Positions 1 to 10,699 of a DNA stretch of 64,000 nucleotides are shown here, piece after piece. This DNA comes from Lycorma delicatula. Its lineage: Eukaryota > Arthropoda > Insecta > Hemiptera > Fulgoridae. Numbering within the stretch: the stretch's first letter is position 1; each line of letters starts with the position of its first letter. The position numbers and the translations under genes were made by a program. The notes under the pieces were generated by a model that made no database searches, had not been told where the DNA came from, and was given only the letters and a program-made list of their open reading frames with translations. The stretch lies in the NCBI RefSeq assembly GCF_047948215.1, contig NC_134461.1, positions 87,664,245 through 87,728,244 on the forward strand. Direction: 5' to 3'.

Positions 1-1700
1 ACTGTAAACAAATAACAAAAGGATAAAACCATAGAATTGACAAGGACGACTAAAGTAGTTTAAAAAATAAACAGGTAAAACAAGAAAGAATAAATAAAAC
101 CATCTACTATCACAAACTGAAGTGAACTTAAAGTGTATTAATAAAAAAGAAGAAAAAACACAAGTGAGATTGCACGCGATGAGCGACGTCTCATCTTCAT
201 AAAAATAAGATATTATTAAATAAATAAAGAACGAAAACATAGGTTTCAAAAATATACTGCACATATAAATGTTTATGCGTTAAAATGGCCTTGTCAAATA
301 AAAAGTTATTTTTTATGTTTATTTATATTTTTTTTTAAGAAAATAATCGTCTTAATTAATTAAGACGATTACTGTATGTTTTTCAAATGGGAAAACTTTT
401 AATTGCTCGTTAGTTACTTAATTATTCCATTTAAAGTGTAAGTGATAAAAGTCTTTTCGCTGTATATTTTAGGTCACAGACAGGAAAATAACCGTACTCT
501 GAGGGAAGCCGCTCTTTCATTTAATATAAATTTATGGTTTGATACAGTAGCCAGTAGGCCTACATTATAATTTATTATAATTTTACATTTAGCGTAAAAA
601 AATAAAATAAAAAATAAAAGCGGTTGAATGTTATTGAAGTTTTACAGCATTTACATTAAAATTTAGCCTTTTCTCAAGCGATAAAGCAGAACTTTTTTAA
701 TCCAAAAAGGTTATTTATTTATTTCCTTATCTAAAAAAAAAATAAAAAATAGTTCTAATCTTTTGAAGCATATAAAAATTTCAGAAAAGTTTCCGATTCC
801 TAAAAAATCAAATTTGACCTAAGATACACTTTTTCAAAATTATACTAGTAATATTATTGTACAATAAAAAAAATAACAAAATATTGTTTCCTGTATCTTT
901 GATTATATTGACATCAAAAGCTAGAAGGGATGATCAAAAAAATAATAAAACTGGAGAAAGACGAAACTGAAAGTCGGACAAAACCACAGATTTTTTTTTT
1001 GTACTCTACAGTCACAACTCAAAGTTTCACCATACGAGCGCGTCACTATCTCCCACAAATTATATTCATTAACTACCGATGAGATCAGTGTGTTGAGATA
1101 ATTTTGCCGAATTAAGTAGTATAAAATTAATTTATTTAAAAACCAAAATACTGAAAATTTGGGGTTAATTAATGAAACAAAAATAATTTAAAGATTAAAC
1201 CGGTTTTCATTTTGATAAAGTTTCATTTCAAAAAAAAAAACTTTTCAATCTGTAAGTAGAATAAGGAAAAATACATACAACTTGTTTCTGTAATGGTGGG
1301 CTGGCTTTTGATTTTTCGGATTCTCCATGTAAAACTATACAAAAAATCCTTAGGAAAAATTACTCCTTCGTTCTCCCTCTGTCCGCCAATTTGTTATTTT
1401 TATATAATAATTTATATTTAAAGTTCAAATAGACGAACCACATTAGTATTTGGTAAGCGTCTTGGTAATAAAGTTTTAAAATTAGCAAAAAATCAGGACT
1501 TAAATATCTTTGCAACTTACAAAATGGCGTCTATGTTTACTTTTCAAACCGTTATATCTCCATAAATATTATTTTATCAAAATTTATGCTATTTACTAAA
1601 ATATAAAGCCTTTTATTTTGAACAAAATGATATTTTATTTTTTAAAAATCGGTTAACAAATAGTTGTTATGGGAGAAAATTATTGTTTAGTGATTTTTTG
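1..1700. other. AT-rich DNA without recognisable gene
   Basis: I see no coding frame, RNA gene or known repeat here. The stretch is very AT-rich with many poly-A and poly-T runs. The only distinct structure is the short perfect palindrome at 345-370, listed separately. Confidence 0.6.
345..370. repeat. 26-bp perfect palindrome
   Basis: The half-site aatcgtcttaatt is followed directly by its exact reverse complement, with no spacer. It could extrude as a hairpin or be a homodimer binding site. No neighbouring gene supports a regulatory role. Confidence 0.7.
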
Positions 1701-1739
1701 TGTGAAACCTTCGGTGTTATAGAAAGGCGCGGGGATCCC

Positions 1740-2035
1740 GCTTTTGCGAATTGATTTATTTCATAGCTGAGGGTCGTAAGTTATGGTACATGGAAGTGGT
1801 TGGAAGAGCCCATACGAAGGCGATAGTAGGTTATGTAAATACACCGATGGAAATGTCTGCCGAGGCATTTGCTTCGGTGGAATCTTGACAGAGGCAAAAT
1901 GATGACTGTATTGTGTTATCAAGTTTAGAGGAAAGACGACCTCTGGTTCTTAGGCCCATTAGGGCTAGGTTCGGAGAGGGTGATGTGGCGACCAGGATCG
2001 TTATAAGGCGGGTATCTGTAAGGTGTATCTGGTAA
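1740..2035. repeat. Interspersed repeat, copy 1 (pair with 42480-42700)
   Basis: The stretch around gatggaaatgtctgccgagg, the later tgttatcaagtttag and the phrase gtggcgacc recur in the same order at 42480-42700. Both copies are GC-richer than their surroundings and neither holds a long open frame. This copy abuts a transposase remnant on the other strand (2040-2560). The family is not recognised; a LINE 5' or untranslated segment is possible. Confidence 0.55.
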
Positions 2036-2039
2036 GGTG

Positions 2040-2560
2040 GTCACGACGTTCACCTAGGCACTAATGTGAAACACTGACTCATCACTAAAAATTACACTGT
2101 CTAAAAATGTATCGTTGTCCACAATTCTATCGATCATTTCCACACAAAACTGCAGCCGAGCAACTTTATCGTCATCTATAATGAATTGAACCACGGTTAG
2201 TTTGTATGGCTTCAAGTGCAATTATTTACGTAATACGCGCCAAACAGTCGTTTATGGAATCCCACTCTCGCGTTACGCACGTCGAGTTGATTTCTTCGGA
2301 CTACATACAAAGCTTTCTCCGAGTTGTACCACAGCAGCTTCACAGACGCTTTGGCGTCCTGGTGAATTTGTATGTTTAACAGAACACCCTGTCTCAATGA
2401 AAGTTTGGTACAAAGAGTATAAACTGTACGCCTACTAGGAGGCTCCCTACGGTACTCTCTACGAAAATTACGTTGAAATGCAGTCGCCGAATCCAAATCG
2501 TGAAACCAAAATACATGGGGAGCACGTTCCCCCACCAGTAAATGTATCACTTTTTAACAA
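2040..2560 (-). pseudogene. DUF4817-type mariner-like transposase remnant
   Basis: On the minus strand an open stretch of about 110 residues (2212-2550) reads like the N-terminal helix-turn-helix of an insect transposase family often annotated as DUF4817. Key strings are ATAFQRNFRREYRREPPSRR and, just after it, TVYTLCTKLSLRQGVLL. Downstream, in broken frames, come residues like FCVEMIDRIVDN and then VIFSDESVFHIS, which match the segment carrying the first catalytic aspartate of the DDE nuclease. A stop follows directly and the rest of the catalytic domain is absent. An intact protein would bind terminal inverted repeats and move the element by cut and paste in the nucleus. This copy cannot, because it covers under half of the family length and has several stops. 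Relatives lie at 28470-29246 and 61200-61420. Confidence 0.72.
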
Positions 2561-2609
2561 CACTGCTTACAACGCTGGTGGCCTAATTCAGTACTAATGA
2601 ACTTTCCTT

Positions 2610-2895
2610 TCTTTTTCCTGTTTAGCTACCGGTAATTACCGTTCAGATAATACTTCACAGGATGATATGTATGAGTGTAAATGAAGTATAGTCTTGCACA
2701 ATCTCAGTTCGACCATTCCTGCGATGTGCGGTTAATTGAAATCCAACCACCAAAGAACACCGGTATCCACGATCTAGTAATCAGATACGTGTAAAAATAA
2801 ATGACTTTACTAGGACTTGAACGCTGGAACTCTCGACTTCCAAATCAGCTGATTTGGGAAGACGCGTTCACCATTGGACCAACCTGGTGGGTTGA
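2610..2895 (-). mobile_element. tRNA-derived SINE, antisense copy 1
   Basis: Read on the minus strand, the element opens with an A-box-like tggtccaatgg (near 2871-2882) and, about 55 bases later, a B-box-like cgttcaagtcc (near 2813-2823). This is the internal RNA polymerase III promoter of a tRNA-derived SINE. A roughly 200-base body follows and recurs at 5650-5865. Known biology: such elements are copied in trans by LINE machinery. No cloverleaf acceptor stem forms, so it is not a working tRNA gene. Confidence 0.72.
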
Positions 2896-3482
2896 GTACT
2901 AATGAACTAGTGAGTCAAAAGTTGACGAGTTTTGTTATGAAATGAGCCCTCAACCGTATCTGTAAGTTAGCTAAATAAATTTTTATATATTTTTAAAAGT
3001 TGTGAATTCCTTTTCTGAAGCACCCGATATTATGAATTTTTTATCTATCCATAGTATTTTCCGGTACGATCACATTACAAAATACCTTTTTAATCTAATT
3101 TTGATTTAATGCCAGTAATTTTGCAACACAGAAAAAGGATTAAACTATTCCATAGATAGATTTTTTAATTACTTCTCCACTCCGTGATTCAATATTTTCT
3201 TATTTTTATTAGTATATCTCATATATACGATTACCACATTAGATATGATTATCACTAAAATAATTCTTTAGTAATAATGTCAAACAGACGCTTATAAATA
3301 AATAACTACAATGAATTTTTTAAATAAATATTCAGAACGTAAATCACTTCAAAACTCAGAAGGTTATTTATAGTTGCTCGTTAGAAAATAGAGTTCCGAG
3401 ATACATTCAAAGGTCGAACCTCACAACTCAATATACAAGTACCAAGGATTCAATAACTTCTTTAACGGTTGACAGATCCTTA

Positions 3483-3507
3483 ATATATATATATATATAT
3501 ATATATA
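3483..3507. repeat. (AT)n microsatellite
   Basis: Uninterrupted alternating AT over about 25 bases. Confidence 0.9.
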
Positions 3508-4932
3508 GTCTACTTTAAACCGATCCATGTGAGAATTGATCAGCATAACAAAATTAATTGAACAGTGAGAAAGGAACATCGAAATGATACAAACAAACCC
3601 ACCTGAAATTTGCTTCAATATCCCTACGGGTTTGAAGAACAATCTGATTTCCCTAAGGTAAACCCTCAACGTCCATCCTCAAAATTGTTTGATACATGGA
3701 TGATATTAACACCACACGTAAAAAAAAAAAAACGTTTTGTAAGAGAAAACTTTAACTTAAAATTATACAAAAGTTATGAACTTTAATTCAATTTTAATGA
3801 ATTAAGAGCCCTTTAAATCCTGTGATTACATGTTCACAACCACAGAAAATATCCGTTACTAAAAGTTAGAACAGAATAATGATTAAAAATACAAAAATAG
3901 AGGAACAATTCACGAAATAAAAGAGTTATAAAAAGCCACCTATACTCTTTAATAACAAGTAAGGTTACATTATACTTATAGAAGATTATAACAAATGACA
4001 CAAATAAATTACACGATATCAGTTAACAACAACCACCAGGTACAGGGTCACAATAAACAAATAAATAATAAAAGGAAGTAAAAAGTTGGAAAAACATGTA
4101 AAAAACAGCAATAAATAATGAAAAATATATTACAACTTTTATTGGAAAAATAATAATAATAAAAAAGAACTCAAGTCATGCACTTGTGAATGGAAGTTAA
4201 AGAAGCAAGTAATGATGGAAAAGTTTGGATCGAGCTATACTTTTTCTCAAACGAAAAACTATAACAATTATGACGTAACAACAGTTGTGCCAACGTAATG
4301 AGACTTTGATATTAGTTTTTTAAAAATGAATAAAGGTCATCGATAAACAAACATTTCATCTAAACATCATTAAACTAACTGGTTAAATTTACGTAACAGA
4401 CTACAATATAAACCAAATCGACAGAGAACTATTTATGAAATTAGCAAAGCTAACTATTTATGAAAAGCACATTATTTTAATAAGTAAAATATTCTATTTC
4501 AGCTTTACTAGGATTATTAGAATAAAAACGTTATTTTGAGAAAATATTAAGGAAAACAATGATCAATATTTTTAATTCCTTTATTACCAAAAGAAGAAAA
4601 ATAAATAAATTTATGCCTTTAAAATAAAGAAATAAAGATTTCTTTTTATAATTAAGGGTAATATATTTTTTCTCATTTAAAAATTTAATATTGATTTTCA
4701 ATTTATTTCTTCATTAAATGTAATAACTTAATTTTCGCAAGATGAAAATTTAATATTACAGTATATATACATACGCATTACAATGCAGTACGCATACAGT
4801 AAGAAGCACTAGGGGAAAATCAATTTGAAAACCCAGTTTACTAAAGGTAAACATAGAAAAACCCCGTTCTATCTCAAAACTTGAAAAATGTTCCCGTAAT
4901 ATACTTTTTACATTTTCTTCTCTATTTTTTGG

Positions 4933-4964
4933 GGGCGATAAACGCTTTCGCGTTATTATCGCCC
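4933..4964. repeat. Short inverted repeat (hairpin)
   Basis: The arms gggcgataa and ttatcgccc flank a centre reading acgctttcgcgtta. The 9-bp arms pair perfectly and stand out from AT-rich surroundings. No adjacent gene suggests a terminator or regulatory role. Confidence 0.65.
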
Positions 4965-5194
4965 GGGACAAAACTATAACAAAAAAGCCACTTTCTTGGA
5001 TATCAAAAATACTAATAAAATAAGATGAAAACTGTGATAATAACAAGATTAAAACTAAAAAAATAAAAGAAACGTAACCGTTAAGATAAATATAAATATA
5101 CAACACGAGTAACAAATAAAATAAAGATTTATAATTGATTAATATTAAATTTTATGAAGTATATTGATACTTCTTAGAAATAACGGTCTACTAT

Positions 5195-5420
5195 ATTCTT
5201 ATCATTGCCCACAATGCGGTGAATGTTCCTCGGTAATTTAAATTAAGACGTAAGGCCGCATAACATATGCAATTCAAATGGATGGGGTGCACAGTCAAGG
5301 AGCAGTCACATCATACGCATAGTGGTGTGTTTTCTACTATCAGGTACCCATGAGTAACTCTGTTATGTCCTAATGGCAATCGGCAGATGACCACTTTCCT
5401 CGGGGGATTTTTCTTTGATG
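5195..5420 (-). pseudogene. LINE ORF2 C-terminal fragment
   Basis: The minus strand translates, without a frameshift for about 70 codons, to a segment beginning near KVVICRLPLGHNRVTHGYLI and ending near LNCICYAALRLNLN. The pattern (R-hydrophobic-GH-R-x-T-H-x-x-L-hydrophobic, then a cysteine-containing stretch, then hydrophobic C) is the zinc-knuckle-like tail found after the RNase H region in Jockey-like non-LTR retrotransposons. One stop replaces a conserved position after CV. Only the tail is present. Another LINE clade with a similar tail is possible. Confidence 0.6.
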
Positions 5421-5649
5421 TGTCTAAGTTTATTATCCTGTACTTTATTTATATTTTATATCTAGTACTGTATTAGAGATCACAACAAAAAGATGTTCTA
5501 AAAAAATGTTATATGTAAATATAAAACGGAATGAAAATTTTATTTTTTATTTTCTTAATGTGTTACGTTGCAATCTGTATAATTAGTGAACAGTAAGCAA
5601 CCCTCTCCCCACGGCCCAATGAGATAAGGATAACATATATAATATATAA

Positions 5650-5865
5650 ATGAGGTACAGACTAAGCCCGACCATTCCTGAGACATGTAGTTAATTGAAC
5701 CCGACCACCAAAGTAAACAAGTAGCCACTGATAAGTATTCATATCCACATAAAACAACTAACGTAATTTTAAAATTTGAACCTCAGAACTTTCAGCTTCA
5801 AAAATCAGCTGTTAAACAATTAATTTGCGCCGACGTGTTAACCACTAGATCAACCCAGTGGCTAA
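5650..5865 (-). mobile_element. tRNA-derived SINE, antisense copy 2
   Basis: The minus strand shows the same order of motifs as the copy at 2610-2895: a diverged A-box region near 5840-5855, the segment containing atcagctg, a B-box-like region near 5777-5787, then a body containing ggtcgggttcaatt and ggaatggtcgggctta. It is more diverged than copy 1. Confidence 0.62.
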
Positions 5866-5927
5866 AATGAGCATAAAAATAAAACAGTAATGTGTTTTAC
5901 GAATATTTAAAAAAAATTAAGATATCT

Positions 5928-6965
5928 GATGTGGACACCACATAAGTTACTTGTACGCCTATTAAACTACATATACACATTATTTGCTGCAGTTCATTTA
6001 AACTTATTTCATTTAAAAGTGAGATAAGATCCTCCAATTCTTTAATAAAGAAGACAGTTACACAATTACATTGTGGTGAATACCACATTGCATCACATTT
6101 TTTTGTGGTGACCGTATCAACATTTTATATTAGTCTATATATTAATTTTGTTTCACGTCGCTCAAGTAGTTATATGGTGTAAGTGAGAACGTATCGGATC
6201 CGTAACCATGGACACATCGGTTCGAATCCGATTTCAAACACGAATATTTGTTTAACTATTTTTTAATTTAAATATATTGATTTATTAATAATTATGAACC
6301 TCAGTAAAAACTGTTGAATTAAATTAAAAAATACATAAAATTTTATTCCATTAATAACTTCTGATTTTTTCATATTTTTTTATTGAGTTATTATTTATTG
6401 CAATTTTTTTTTACAATCAGAAGTTAATAATTAATTATTAATAAATCAGTATAATTACTGATTTAATATTAATAAATTACTATTAATAAATCAGTAAAAA
6501 AAAAGTTAAAAAAAGGAGATGAAGTCGGATTTAAACCGATGTGCCTTCTTCTCCTGGAAGACCCAAATATTTCATTAATTAAAATTCTATTTGGCTATAA
6601 TTCTGGAACCAATTAAAATAAGACCGCTTATGATACATAGTGAAAAGCTCTCAATGAGGGCTTATTACTGAAGTTAAGAAAAAGTCAAAAATTAAAGTTT
6701 TTTATTTATTTTGGGCTTTTTTGGACGCTTTTGATCCAGTCGATTGCAATCAAACGGGGAGGTGCACAATTATATGCTACAACAGTCCTAAATCCAAAAT
6801 TTCAACATCCTACGGCTAATAGTATGTACAGACGTCACGCCGAAACTAGTCAAAATGGACTCAGGGATTGTCAAATTGGATATTTTCGTTGAAATCTGAA
6901 AACCGAAATTATTCGCGATCACAATACTTCCTTGTATTTACTTCGTACAAGGAAGTAAAAATTGG
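5928..6965 (+). mobile_element. Interspersed element with tRNA-like sequence, copy 1
   Basis: The element starts near gatgtggacaccacat and ends at the self-complementary tail acttcgtacaaggaagtaaa. Copies lie at 12184-12875 and 49595-50610, and a tail-only piece in the opposite direction lies near 7930-8010. It has no long reading frame. A tRNA-like unit lies at about 6174-6240, with A-box tggtgtaagtg and B-box ggttcgaatcc. A second, oppositely oriented partial match (gaagtcgg...ccgatgtg) lies at about 6520-6545. The inner part is therefore an inverted repeat around an AT-rich centre. It is probably non-autonomous; the family name is unknown to me. Confidence 0.65.
6174..6240 (+). other. tRNA-like sequence inside the interspersed element
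   Basis: A consensus-like A box (tggtgtaagtg) and a B box (ggttcgaatcc) lie about 45 bases apart, as in a tRNA gene. No acceptor stem can be paired and the anticodon arm is not convincing. I read it as a tRNA-derived promoter, not a tRNA gene. Confidence 0.5.
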
Positions 6966-7319
6966 CTGAAAAAAAATTAAAGAACGTATTTGAAAATATA
7001 AAAGAATCTGTTAAGTTGTTAATAGCTAAAAATCTTATGTTGTTGGAAAACTTCGAATAGAATTCGGTACATTTGTTATTTTATTTTTGTGGATTGCTAA
7101 TTTGGAATGAAATTTTAAGTATAACTCTTGAGTAGCCATTTTTACGAAGGAAAACTTTAAAATTATAATATAATGTATTATATAGCGTCCAAATGGATTT
7201 AAAAAGACATGTGTACACCAATAACTTTTATTTTAAATGAATATATGACTTGAAATCAATGAATAGATTTCAGACGAATAACAACTTTTACGCCTTTACC
7301 CAGCGTTGGATGAATTTTT

Positions 7320-7920
7320 CTGTTTTCATCTTACTACCTCTTTTTAATTTTTGAGACTGATGTTTTGTCCAACATATTTAAATTTATCAGTTTTCTTAAT
7401 GTTTTCATAACTTGTTTTGAGTGTTTATGGTTCAATCTTATCAGTGGACATATATACAATCTTTTTTTTTCTTTTAATGAAATTTGTAAACCTACTTTTT
7501 CTGCTGTTCCTTGTTCTAATCTCATTGTAGAATTTTTTAGATCAAGATTTTATGTAACTAAATCATCTGAAACAGCTAAACATCCAATAGATTTTTTTAA
7601 TTCTTCTCAGTTTTATACTTTTACTGACATTACGATCTTCATCAATCTTTTTCCAATTTTTAGTAAATTTCTCAAAAGCAAAATCGCAAAGAAGTGGAAA
7701 TATTCCAACTTCTTGTCTAATTTCAGTTTTAAAAGGTTTTGAAAGATTTCCAACAAATTTAACTTTAAATGTATTTATTAGTAGTGTTTGTCTACTTATT
7801 TTCCAACGTTATCTTATTTTAACGTTATTATGTTATCAATATTATCTGCCTCAAATTCTTTAAAAATTTAAAAAAGTAAATCTCTACTGACAACATCATA
7901 AGCTTTTTGGAAATCTAAAA
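7320..7920 (-). pseudogene. LINE reverse transcriptase remnant
   Basis: Minus-strand fragments line up in the right order with reverse transcriptase motifs. First comes MFLDFQKAYDVVSRDLLF (motif A, with its catalytic aspartate). Next is KTEIRQEVGIFPLLCDFAFE (motif B-like, RQG-PLL-x-x-x-A-E). Then comes AVSDDLV (motif C, normally A/FADD) and finally RLEQGTAEKVGLQIS, the segment that follows it. Frameshifts and stops separate the pieces. An intact enzyme would copy the element RNA at a nicked chromosomal site. Related debris lies at 26030-26850. Confidence 0.68.
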
Positions 7921-7929
7921 ACATCAAGT

Positions 7930-8010
7930 TTATTTTTACTTCCTTATAAAGGAATTAAAGGTAGTACTGTGATCGCAAAAAATTTCGGTTTTCAGATTTC
8001 AACAAAATGT
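7930..8010 (-). mobile_element. Truncated tail of the interspersed element
   Basis: Antisense to the copies at 5928, 12184 and 49595. It shows the terminal ttacttcct, then gtgatcgcaaaaaatttcgg and ttttcagatttcaac. Only the last 70-80 bases are present. It lies between a LINE reverse transcriptase fragment and a LINE gag fragment. Confidence 0.6.
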
Positions 8011-8079
8011 AATGGCCCATAGGAGGTCGTAAGAACGTCTGCTCCTCTTAACATTTAATTAAATTATTTCTGGCTTCCC

Positions 8080-8570
8080 ATACATTGCCCACTGCTTTCA
8101 TAGTGGCCCTCCGCACCATATTTTTTACATCCCGTCTTCTCTCGTCATCCCGCCTTGATATGCCCTTCCTTGCCATAGCGGAAGAACCTTTTAGATCTGT
8201 CCGGGCTATTACACAAAGCCGCCCGGTGTGTTTCTAAGAAGCATTCGCTTCATCCTTGACCGTGATTTATGTCCTTTCCCTGACCCTTACGGACAAAGAG
8301 AATTTCTGAGTCCCCTTCGTCTACTCTTCCCTTTATCTCTTTGAGAATGTCATCGAAGGTCTTCTTGCCCTGTGTATCGGCCGCCTTAATTATCAAGGTC
8401 TTCTCCGCGAGTACTCTGCTGACCGATCTATCTCTTCTGGTCTTGCATCCGGCCGTTCTCTCAATATATAAACCAGTTGTTCTATTGGTACTGGAACCCG
8501 CATACACCAGCACCTTCCTGATTACATGGGCCGCATCACCCTCAATAGTACAATAGTATAAAAGTATCAA
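8080..8570 (-). pseudogene. LINE ORF1 (gag-like) fragment with decayed CCHC knuckles
   Basis: A minus-strand frame of 106 codons (8250-8570) carries KTLIIKAADTQGKKTFDDIL, followed soon by ILFVRKGQGKDI. This is the pattern of the RNA-binding ORF1 domain of R1/I-like LINEs. Just downstream, translation continues as FFRYGKEGHIKAG, a stop, REKTGCKKYGAEGHYESSGQC. These are two tandem zinc knuckles of C-x2-C-x4-H-x4-C type in which several cysteines have become F, Y or a stop. ORF1 normally packages element RNA. The copy is broken, and the neighbouring ORF2 tail at 8625 points the other way. Confidence 0.68.
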
Positions 8571-8624
8571 CCCTCACTAGCCATTATCTGTTTCGGTTCC
8601 GCCTAGCAGCTGTGTGTCTACGGA

Positions 8625-9276
8625 GAGTTCCAATTAAATGAACACCTGATGTGTAACTGCCCTGCTCTTGGGGAGGCCAGAGACCAGGCCACCCTGGAAC
8701 TTAGAGGTCAAGAGGAAAATTGGCCACTCTCAAGCGGCGAGTCAATGTGGCGAGAGCCACATTGTCGGACCTTGTGGAAGTTTCTTGATGCGGTTGCTTT
8801 GTTTAACCGACATCAGTAATTTATCTAAGGGAAACGACTCCTTCCGCACTGCTATAGATAACCTAGAAATATGTATAGCTGACCACCAGTCAATTAAGGT
8901 TCCAAGAGCTTTAATATGGTGGACAGGTACTTGCTGGCATTCAGCGAACTAGGTGTAGCAGCGAATTGCTGTCTAGACGAAACAAATTTTAATTTATGGA
9001 TGTCATATATATTTTTAGTAGCTGACAGGATGACATACCTATTTTAGCAAATATATGACAAGTCAGCGGTTGAGACACGTAAGCCAGTGGTGTATAGCAC
9101 CGCGCTTAGTCAGCTCATGCTGTTAGGTAAGCTGTAGAAGCAATTTAGGATACTAGTCGCTAAACTCTTCAAGATTCAGTTGTCGATTGTGGCACAGACA
9201 TTCGGTCTTATGTTTTAGGGAGACCTAATCAGGTGGTGAAGGGAGAAATGCCAAGCAAACCTAACCAAACCAACCC
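8625..9276 (+). pseudogene. LINE ORF2 C-terminus plus 3' untranslated region
   Basis: The plus strand reads NEHLMCNCPALGEARDQATL and then REPHCRTLWKFLDAVALFNR before stops. It resembles the H-x-x-x-x-C-P tail that closes ORF2 in R1/Loa-type LINEs. About 450 bases of non-coding sequence follow and end in aaacctaaccaaaccaacc, a typical simple A/C-rich LINE 3' terminus. The palindromic element at 9282 follows almost at once. Orientation is opposite to the gag fragment at 8080-8570. Confidence 0.6.
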
Positions 9277-9281
9277 TCAGT

Positions 9282-9715
9282 ACTACGGATATAGGAGTAT
9301 TGTCGTCGGAAATGATGTCATCCAAAATGGCAGCTGTCGGCTATATTTGATGACAGCACTTCCGAAGACCGTACCCTGCCAACCACGCACACTTCCGGCC
9401 CCACCCCTCTAGATCACAGCTCCCTTCCGCCAAGATTGCGACTCTTGGCCCCAACCACTTCCACCTGTATATCTTATAACGGAATCTTATTTTATCTTAT
9501 AGCGGAAGTGAGCGGAACCAAGAATCGCCATCTTGGGCGAAGGGGAAAAGGGCCGGAAGTCGGCATGGCCAAAGTGGTGTGGCCACGCGTGGAATTGGGT
9601 GTGATGAGAAGGAGTACGGTCGCTGGAAACGGCGTCATACAAGATATCCGATAACCGCCATCTTGAATTACGTCATTTCCAACGACAGCACTCCTATTTC
9701 TGTACTACTGTAGAT
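9282..9715. mobile_element. Palindromic MITE-like element (long imperfect TIRs)
   Basis: The outer ends read cagtactacggatatagg on the left and, reverse-complemented, cagtagtacagaaatagg on the right. Similarity between the arms continues inward through gtcggaaatgatgtca, acttccggcc and cgccaagattgcgactcttgg to a centre near 9490, so nearly the whole element folds back. It is markedly GC-richer than its surroundings. The CAGT terminus is followed on the right by ta, recalling Tc1/mariner-type MITEs, but no clean TA duplication is seen on the left. The 72-codon frame at 9436-9654 is incidental. Confidence 0.7.
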
Positions 9716-9739
9716 ATACAACGCTTCCAAAACAATGTA

Positions 9740-9960
9740 ACGAGGACAACACAGAGGCACCATGGTTTACACGGAATGATGAGATTCACAAGTATCTGAA
9801 GCTTACGGTGGTTCGTGAGGTTGTGAGGCAGCGCACTGTTAAATACCAACAACGTTTAGAAACTCATGTCAACCACTAAGCGATCAATCGGCTTGATAAG
9901 AGAGAAGACGTCCGAAGGTTGAAACGTTTTGATGTGCTTAGCTTAGATGCTACTGAATGA
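9740..9960 (+). pseudogene. Jockey-like LINE ORF2 C-terminal fragment
   Basis: The plus strand translates as EAPWFTRNDEIHKYLKLTVV, REVVRQRTVKYQQRLETHVN, a stop, then AINRLDKREDVRRLKRFDVL. This is the extreme C-terminus found after the RNase H region in Jockey-clade retrotransposon ORF2. The pattern is PWF-x-x-N-x-x-I-H-x-x-L, then a basic helix with RLE-x-H-N, then LLD-x-x-E-x-VRRLKR. It has one internal stop and is otherwise well preserved. The upstream polymerase part is missing and the palindromic element lies just before it. Confidence 0.72.
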
Positions 9961-10443
9961 CGGTTAATAGATACTACCGCCAAATCTAGTGATGTGGAAC
10001 AAAAGAACATCTAGTGATGTTCTTTTTTCGACTAGCTATCGCTTGATTATGTGTTTGTTTTTATTTTTATTGAATATTTATTTGTTTATTGGTTTTTATG
10101 GACTATGAAGTGAAGGAAGATTATTATTTTATTAATGAACGTCGACGATTATGGCTTACTGATACCTTTTGTTATGAATTAACTTATTATGGGAGTTCCT
10201 TAAGAACCCCCCCCCCCCCCCAAGCAATAATTTACTTACCATCAAACTATTTATTTATGGTTCCACTTAAGGAGCTCATTGTAAAAATACTATTTGTAGA
10301 AGAAAAAAAATATCGGTTTAAAATTTTTTGAAGATAAAATCTTCCATTTTGAGAACCTACTTGATATTCTCTAATTGTATTATCTGATTTGGGAAATTGA
10401 ATTATTATCTTTTATTATATATTTTTTTTAAATTGGTTAGTAC

Positions 10444-10674
10444 GTGAATAAACTTTATTTTTCCTTTGAGGCTTTAATTTTCTGCCATTTCTCAGTTATA
10501 ATTTTTCTTAGTCTTTCTCTATGGTCTTCTGAGATTTTCCTGTTGTTGTTTTCTCTACCGTCGAAAGGTCATTTTAAATCTTTTAAACTAAAGTTTTTTT
10601 TTAAATTTTCTTGTGTAAAATTTCTTCTTCTTTTTGCAATCTCTTGTAGATCCTTTCTTATCTCTAGAAGCTAA
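10444..10674 (-). pseudogene. Possible LINE C-terminal fragment
   Basis: On the minus strand the sequence reads SLEIRKDLQEIAKRRRNFTQ and then DHRERLRKIITEKWQKIKAS with few interruptions. It is basic and helix-prone, like the C-terminal tail of some LINE ORF2 proteins. The match rests on composition and general pattern only. Confidence 0.3.
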
Positions 10675-10699
10675 TTGTTTTTATTTTCGATATTATGAA

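Larger units (their letters stand above)
2950..5190. other. AT-rich DNA without recognisable gene
   Basis: Only short chance frames occur. The stretch includes an AT dinucleotide run at 3483-3507, several A runs and a GC-rich hairpin at 4933-4964. A 119-residue frame on the minus strand (4756-5115) is rich in L, I, F and Y, as AT-rich DNA gives by chance, and matches no family I know. Confidence 0.5.

Noticed and set aside
4756..5115. 119-codon minus-strand frame with hydrophobic stretches
   Set aside because: Composition is what AT-rich DNA gives by chance (L, I, F, Y, S). No domain or initiation context, and a GC hairpin lies inside it.
6174..6240. Possible tRNA gene
   Set aside because: A and B boxes are good, but no acceptor stem forms and the unit repeats inside a longer interspersed element.
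7365..7742. 125-codon plus-strand frame
   Set aside because: It is the antisense shadow of the reverse transcriptase remnant, which makes sense on the minus strand.
9436..9654. 72-codon plus-strand frame
   Set aside because: It lies wholly inside the palindromic element and spans its centre; not a gene.
10089..10331. 80-codon plus-strand frame with a proline run
   Set aside because: The prolines come from a poly-C tract, and there is no recognisable domain.
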